Shown here: piece after piece, positions 5,630-8,683 of the stretch | Layout: every line of letters begins with the position of its first letter | How positions within the stretch are numbered: position 1 is the stretch's first letter | DNA from: an uncultured Lachnospiraceae bacterium | Lineage (GTDB): Bacteria > Bacillota > Clostridia > Lachnospirales > Lachnospiraceae | Direction: 5' to 3' | Assembly (NCBI GenBank): GCA_910585545.1 | Contig: CAJUFN010000036.1 | Span: forward strand, 1 to 8,683 | DNA: 8,683 nt | Translations under genes and position numbers: made by a program | The notes under the pieces: model-generated | What the model was told of the DNA's origin: nothing | Database searches by the model: none | The model's input: only the letters and a program-made list of their open reading frames with translations

Positions 5630-5770
5630 TTACCGTACATGAGCATTTGCGCCCGGATTGTCGTTGCCGTAGCCCTCTAAGAGATTGATAACGCCCCATA
5701 CGCCCAAACCTGCGCCCAATGCGATAACAAGTGTCTGCAAAACGCCTACTGCTGATTGAAAAAATGCCAT
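5630..5770 (-). pseudogene. Maff2-family small membrane protein, C-terminally truncated
   Basis: The 46 residues begin MAFFQSAVGVLQTLVIALGA, continue GLGVWGVINLLEGYGNDNPGA, and then end after NAHVR. From memory, Maff2-family proteins (PF12750) of these elements are about 70 residues with a second glycine-rich hydrophobic segment after NDNPGA; that half is missing, which suggests a deletion joining this point to unrelated DNA. One membrane segment (about residues 8-30) remains. ATG at 5770 has GAGG six bases upstream. In intact elements the gene sits between the coupling protein and the TrbL/VirB6-like channel gene and is presumed to act in transfer. Function of the short form is doubtful. Confidence 0.7.
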
Positions 5771-5980
5771 AAAGTCCTCACTTTCTGCCGCTGTGCGGCT
5801 CTGAAAAATATGTTTTGTTGGTTTTTGGGTATGAAAAAAGCCGCCTGTGTCGGCGGCTGTCCCCACGCTGCGTAGGTGCTGCGGCGTGGCGGTATTCAGT
5901 TGTAACGGGGTAGTGCGTCCCGTGGTGGGCGCACGAACCATGTACCCGGTGTTTACGGTCTTGATGATGATTACCTCCTT
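5771..5980 (-). promoter_or_regulatory. Leader of Maff2 with in-frame leader ORF
   Basis: A near-perfect Shine-Dalgarno AAGGAGG (5980-5974) is followed by ATC at 5968 and 5965 but by no ATG, GTG or TTG at normal spacing. From there the frame is open without a stop through ATG 5941 into Maff2, reading KTVNTGYMVRAPTTGRTTP and onward. The terminator hairpin at 5834-5858 lies inside this frame. This could be a translated leader peptide controlling attenuation, initiating at ATC or at a start lost by mutation, or an N-terminal extension of Maff2. The 57 residues match no domain I recognise. Confidence 0.4.
5834..5858 (-). terminator. Terminator hairpin inside the Maff2 leader
   Basis: On the minus strand AGCCGCC (5858-5852) pairs with GGCGGCT (5845-5839) around a 6-nt loop and is followed by six T residues (5839-5834, the first being paired). 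It is positioned downstream of the coupling-protein gene and 64 bp before Maff2, so it would stop transcription entering Maff2 unless it is prevented from forming, for example by ribosomes on the leader frame. Confidence 0.7.
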
Positions 5981-6042
5981 TAAGGCTCTATGCCCTTATG
6001 AATGAAAGAAAGAGGGGGTGCGGTTTTTTCCGTAGCCGCCCG

Positions 6043-6193
6043 GCGTTGTGGAACTGTGTATAACTGGCTTGCATTTTTGCGTTGTGGGTAACGCTGTTTG
6101 CAGGACGTGGGAAAGCGGCACTTTTGCTTTTCCATGTGCTGTGAATGGCGTTATCCATGACGCAATAGCCTGTTATGCACATTTCCATGACGC
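6043..6193 (+). repeat. 151-bp imperfect palindrome, copy 2 (candidate structured RNA)
   Basis: Same architecture, length and direction as copy 1, offset by 645 bp. The outer arms are GCGTTGTGG (6043-6051) and CCATGACGC (6185-6193); inner arms carry GCGTTGTGGGTAACGC and GCGTTATCCATGACGC; the apex is shared with copy 1. Where the copies differ, both arms differ together, so pairing is kept. It occupies the gap between the coupling-protein stop at 6215 and the Maff2 leader. Short open frames on both strands here encode similar peptides only because the DNA is palindromic. Confidence 0.75.
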
Positions 6194-6214
6194 AAAGCCC
6201 TTGTCCCTGTGCTT

Positions 6215-7474
6215 TTACAAGTCCTCCCCGTCAATCTCGTAGAGGTCAAAGGGTTCGTCCGGCTTGATGATTTCCGGGCGGCGTTTCAGATATTTTTCAA
6301 TGTCAAATTCATTCTTCTTGTCAAAATCGGAGAGGAATTTATATCTTGGGTGCTTCGTAATGTCGAATTTATCACTGAAAAAGGGACGTGCGCCCCGTAC
6401 CTGCAAGATACATTTCCCGCCGTCCATGACGGCTATTTCATCTTGGCTCATAAGCTCCTTGCCTAATTTCTGGTAGTTCAAGCCGTAGGTCTTTTCCCGT
6501 CCCCGGTTCTCGGAAGTGTTGTATAAATCAATGGTTTCTTTCCCTAAAAGCTCTGACATTTCCTTTAGCGTGGTTTTCTCCTTGCCGCCTAAGAAAAGGG
6601 TGGTGTCGCAATTCCCTACAATCGTGTCGGCGTTGTCCTTGTAAATGGCTTTTAACTGGCTCTGTGCCTGCAAGATAAGGCAGGCTGATATTTCCCTGCT
6701 CCGTATGGTGGCAATCAGTTTTTCCAGTTTCGGTATCTGCCCGATATTTGCCACTTCATCAAGCAGGCAGCGGACGTGTACGGGAAGCCTGCCGCCGTAT
6801 ACATCATCTGCCTTGTCGCATAAGAGGTTGAAAAGCTGCGTATACATCATGGCGACAATGAAATTGAAAGTGTCGTCCGTGTCGGAGATAATGACAAAGA
6901 GGGCGGTTTTCCTGTCCCCCAACGTGTCAAGCTCCAAATCGTCCGTTTCCATGAGTTCCCTAAGTTCCCGTATGTCAAAGGGTGCTAACCGTGCGCCGCA
7001 GGAAATCAAGATAGATTTTGCCGTTTTGCCCGCCGCAAGTTTGTATTTTTTATACTGTTTTACGGCAAAGTGTTCCGGGTCTTTTTCTTCCAGTCGGTCA
7101 AACATGAGGTCTACCGGGTTCTTAAAGTCCTCGTCGTCCTCCCTTGCTTCGCTTGCGTTTATCATGTCAAGCAGGGTGGTAAAATTCTTTTCTTCCTCCG
7201 GGGCTTCGTAATAGATGTAGCCGATCAGTGCGGTGTAGTAGAGCTTTTCCGCTTTCGTCCAAAAGTCCTCGGACGACTTTTCGCCCTCGCCTTTGGTGTT
7301 TACCATGATTGTGTTGACAAGTTTCAGAATGTCCTTTTCGCTGTGCAGGTACGCAAACGGGTTGTAGTGCATGGACTTCTTGAAATTGATTGTGTTAAGC
7401 ACTTTTATCTTATAGCCGTTACCTGCTAAGAGCTTTCCGCACTCTATGAGGATTGTGCCTTTTGGTAATGTCAA
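6215..7474 (-). pseudogene. VirD4/TraG-type coupling protein, 5'-truncated
   Basis: The 419-codon frame matches the C-terminal two thirds of the conjugative coupling ATPase of Tn1549-like elements, normally about 600 residues. It opens at PKGTILIECGKLLAG, the stretch that follows Walker A in intact proteins, and includes ISDTDDTFNFIVAMMYTQLF and the Walker B LLDEVANIG (237-245; intact relatives usually have LLDEFANIG), with QAQSQLKAIYKDNADTIVGN after it. The N-terminal membrane helices and the Walker A lysine are absent. The frame begins with TTG at 7474 without a ribosome site, and no PcfB-like gene lies between it and TnpW, whose stop is 30 bp away. A single deletion removing both is the simplest explanation. 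The remaining protein, if made, should not bind ATP productively. Confidence 0.85.
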
Positions 7475-7504
7475 GTAGGGAATAAGAAAAAGTGTATCTT
7501 CTTT

Positions 7505-7690
7505 TCAGTTGGTTACACTGTCCTTGTCATTCTCAATAAGCCGCACTACCTTGTCCGTAAAGGTTTCCCGGCTGGTTTCGCTGAAATGGATATGAATGTC
7601 AAAGGTGGTGTTCCCTATCCGCTTCACAAGGTCGGGCTTCACGTCCAGAGGGGCGGCGGTGCGGCTGGTCTTGCTGGTGTCATTGTTCAT
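7505..7690 (-). CDS. tnpW: TnpW-family transposon-encoded protein
   Basis: The 61-residue protein matches the small TnpW family of these elements: a polar N-terminus (NNDTSKTSRTAAP), then DLVKRIGNTTFDIHIHFSETSRETFTDKVVRLI and a short tail. Its biochemical role is not known to me. ATG 7690 overlaps the stop of the DnaC-like gene in ATGA, and AGGAG lies seven bases upstream, so the pair is translationally coupled. A longer frame to 7789 reads through the end of the upstream gene and is rejected. The DNA just after its stop runs into the truncated coupling-protein gene. Confidence 0.85.
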   Translation of the reverse strand: MNNDTSKTSRTAAPLDVKPDLVKRIGNTTFDIHIHFSETSRETFTDKVVRLIENDKDSVTN

Positions 7691-8538
7691 AGGCTCTCCT
7701 TTCCGTTCATCAGTCCTTTTAACCGTTCCATTTTCCCCTGTGCCGTGGCTTTTCTGATATTCTCCCCGGTGAAGAAAACGGGGCAGCACATTTCAAGCAG
7801 ACGGTCATAAATCCGGGAATGGGCGGTGTCCTCCGGGTGCTGCAATTCCTCCAGCGTCAAATTCGTTGTGACTATCAGCGGCTTCCGGCTTCGGTATCGG
7901 CTGTCAACCACGTTGTAAATCTGCTCTAAGCCGTATTCTGTGCCGCGCTCCATGCCGAAATCGTCAAGGATAAGCAGAGGGAAGCTGCAAAGGCGGGCTA
8001 TGTATTCGTTCCTGTCTTTGTAGCTGGCGGTAAGGTCATTGAGTATCAATGCAAAATTCGTCATACACACGGAAATCTCACGCTCCATGAGGGCGTTGGC
8101 GATACACCCGGCGAAATAGCTCTTGCCCGTGCCTACTTTGCCCCATAGCAGATAGCCGATATTCTCTGCTTTCATTTCCTCCCAATGCGCCGCATAGAAG
8201 TGCGCCTTATCCATTTGGGGGCATTTGCCGTTGTCATTGTCAAAAGTCCACTGGCGCATGGCGGCGTTGGAAAATCCCCGGCGTTTCAAGTCCTCCACGG
8301 TGTCACGGTGTTTTCGCTCCTTGTCGGCGGCTTCCTGCTTTTCCCGGTGTTTTCGCTGGCAGTCACATTCTTTGGGGTGGCGGTCGCGTCCGAAAAGGTT
8401 TTTCCCCTCGGTGAAGTAGGCTTCTTTGGGCTGGCGGCAGCTCCCGCAGTACAAAAGCCCGTCCTCGCCCGTGTAGTCCTCCGGCTGTGGCTCTGCTTCT
8501 GTGGCAAGCCGGAAAATGGCGTTATCATAATCACACAT
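7687..8538 (-). CDS. DnaC/IstB-like ATP-binding replication protein
   Basis: The 283-residue protein is an AAA+ helicase-loader-like ATPase: Walker A GKVGTGKS (133-140), Walker B LLILDDFG (188-195), sensor TTNLTLEEL and an arginine-finger region HSRIYDRLLEMC near the C-terminus. Ahead of the ATPase are four cysteines in CGSC and CDC (31, 34, 58, 60), probably a zinc-binding knuckle, and a charged helical stretch. It should load the replicative helicase on the element's replication origin with the initiator encoded upstream. ATG 8538 is chosen because AGGAGG lies eight bases upstream; ATG 8559 has no proper site. It follows the initiator tail by about 60 bp and overlaps tnpW by four bases. Confidence 0.92.
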   Translation of the reverse strand: MCDYDNAIFRLATEAEPQPEDYTGEDGLLYCGSCRQPKEAYFTEGKNLFGRDRHPKECDCQRKHREKQEAADKERKHRDTVEDLKRRGFSNAAMRQWTFDNDNGKCPQMDKAHFYAAHWEEMKAENIGYLLWGKVGTGKSYFAGCIANALMEREISVCMTNFALILNDLTASYKDRNEYIARLCSFPLLILDDFGMERGTEYGLEQIYNVVDSRYRSRKPLIVTTNLTLEELQHPEDTAHSRIYDRLLEMCCPVFFTGENIRKATAQGKMERLKGLMNGKESL

Positions 8539-8567
8539 AAAATCGTCCTCCTTGTTCATGGTCTTTT

Positions 8568-8587
8568 ACGCCCTGTTTACGGGGCGT
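8568..8587. other. Intergenic hairpin between initiator tail and dnaC-like gene
   Basis: ACGCCC (8568-8573) pairs with GGGCGT (8582-8587) around an 8-nt loop. On the minus strand it is followed by AAAAG rather than T residues, so it is not a standard terminator; it may stabilise or process the transcript just ahead of the dnaC-like gene. Confidence 0.4.
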
Positions 8588-8600
8588 TGTGTCTATGCGG

Positions 8601-8683
8601 TCAAAGGCTCTCACCCTCTTTGTAGGTGTAATCGGGGATTCCCTTTTTCGGGTTCTCCTTTTTCTCCCTGTCCGCCCAACTGT
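8601..8683 (-). CDS. C-terminal end of a replication initiator (partial)
   Basis: The last 26 codons of a minus-strand gene read SWADREKKENPKKGIPDYTY and then KEGESL before TGA at 8603-8601. From memory this basic tail, ending in DYTYKEGESL, occurs at the end of the element-encoded protein that precedes the DnaC-like gene in Tn1549 relatives, which is usually the replication initiator (RepA_N/DUF6017 type). The position directly upstream of a helicase loader supports this. The conserved domains lie outside the window, so only the end of the gene is certain. Confidence 0.6.
   Translation of the reverse strand, partial: SWADREKKENPKKGIPDYTYKEGESL

Larger units (their letters stand above)
1..8683. 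mobile_element. Internal part of a Tn1549/CTn-like integrative conjugative or mobilisable element
   Basis: Every confident gene is on the minus strand and the order matches the backbone of Tn1549-like elements of Clostridia: replication-initiator tail, DnaC-like ATPase, TnpW, VirD4-type coupling protein, Maff2, then small regulators and a MobC-like start. Neither end of the element, no integrase and no attachment site is in view. The coupling-protein gene is truncated at its 5' end, Maff2 at its 3' end, and the secretion-channel genes that normally follow Maff2 are missing. The inference is a formerly self-transmissible element that now could at most be mobilised in trans. The cargo between 5271 and 1782 appears lower in GC than the flanking backbone, consistent with separate acquisition. 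Confidence 0.85.

Noticed and set aside
5988..6242. Short frames on both strands with similar peptides (MEMCITGY- and MELCITGL-like)
   Set aside because: The similarity between strands follows from the palindrome; neither frame has a convincing ribosome site, so structure explains them better than coding.
6645..7211. Plus-strand serine-rich frame of 188 codons
   Set aside because: It is antisense to the conserved coupling-protein remnant; its composition mirrors that gene's codon use.
8185..8625. Plus-strand hydrophobic frame of 146 codons resembling a membrane protein
   Set aside because: It lies opposite the well-supported dnaC-like gene, and the hydrophobicity is a by-product of charged codons on the other strand.
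1..8683. CRISPR array, tRNA, rRNA or insertion sequence
   Set aside because: No regularly spaced short repeats, tRNA-like folds, rRNA segments or transposase genes were found on reading; the only long repeats are the two palindromes and the pair at 251-488.

Overview
The window is part of an integrative conjugative element of the Tn1549/CTn type, as found in gut Clostridia (Lachnospiraceae/Ruminococcaceae-like). The evidence is an all-minus-strand backbone with the family's usual gene order: a replication-initiator tail, a DnaC-like ATPase, TnpW, a VirD4/TraG-type coupling protein and Maff2, then a sigma-like regulator, an HTH_16 protein, a winged-helix regulator and the start of a MobC-like relaxosome gene. 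Shine-Dalgarno sites are strong and Firmicutes-like. By eye the backbone is richer in GC than the middle cargo.

Layout, read along the minus strand from high to low coordinates. 8683-7505: end of a replication-initiator gene, the DnaC-like helicase loader, and TnpW. 7474-6215: a coupling-protein gene missing its 5' third, including the Walker A lysine, with no PcfB-like gene before it. 6193-5398: two 151-bp imperfect palindromes flank a Maff2 gene that has lost its C-terminus and lies behind an attenuator-like leader. The downstream type IV secretion genes (TrbL/VirB6, PrgI, VirB4, cell-wall hydrolase) are absent. In their place, 5271-1782 carries a compact cargo operon: a GIY-YIG-like protein, a DUF6530-like protein, a 677-residue AAA+/VWA fusion of CobS/CobT type, and an XRE regulator fused to a desulfoferrodoxin-like domain. 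1696-619: the sigma-like, HTH_16 and winged-helix regulators. 618-24: a terminator, repeats and a dyad-rich region that is probably oriT. 23-1: the start of a mobC-like gene running out of the window.

Taken together, this looks like a conjugative element that has lost its own transfer channel but kept replication and probably mobilisation functions, and that carries a possible stress or conflict cassette. The two most unusual signals are: (i) the pair of palindromes, whose arm differences are nearly all G-T wobble-compatible on the plus strand only and which covary between copies, suggesting a structured RNA or folded single-stranded DNA antisense to the operon; and (ii) the GIY-YIG/DUF6530-like/AAA-VWA/XRE-desulfoferrodoxin cassette, which starts at a divergent promoter that may also transcribe one of the palindromes. 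All family assignments are from memory and reading the sequence; no database search was possible.
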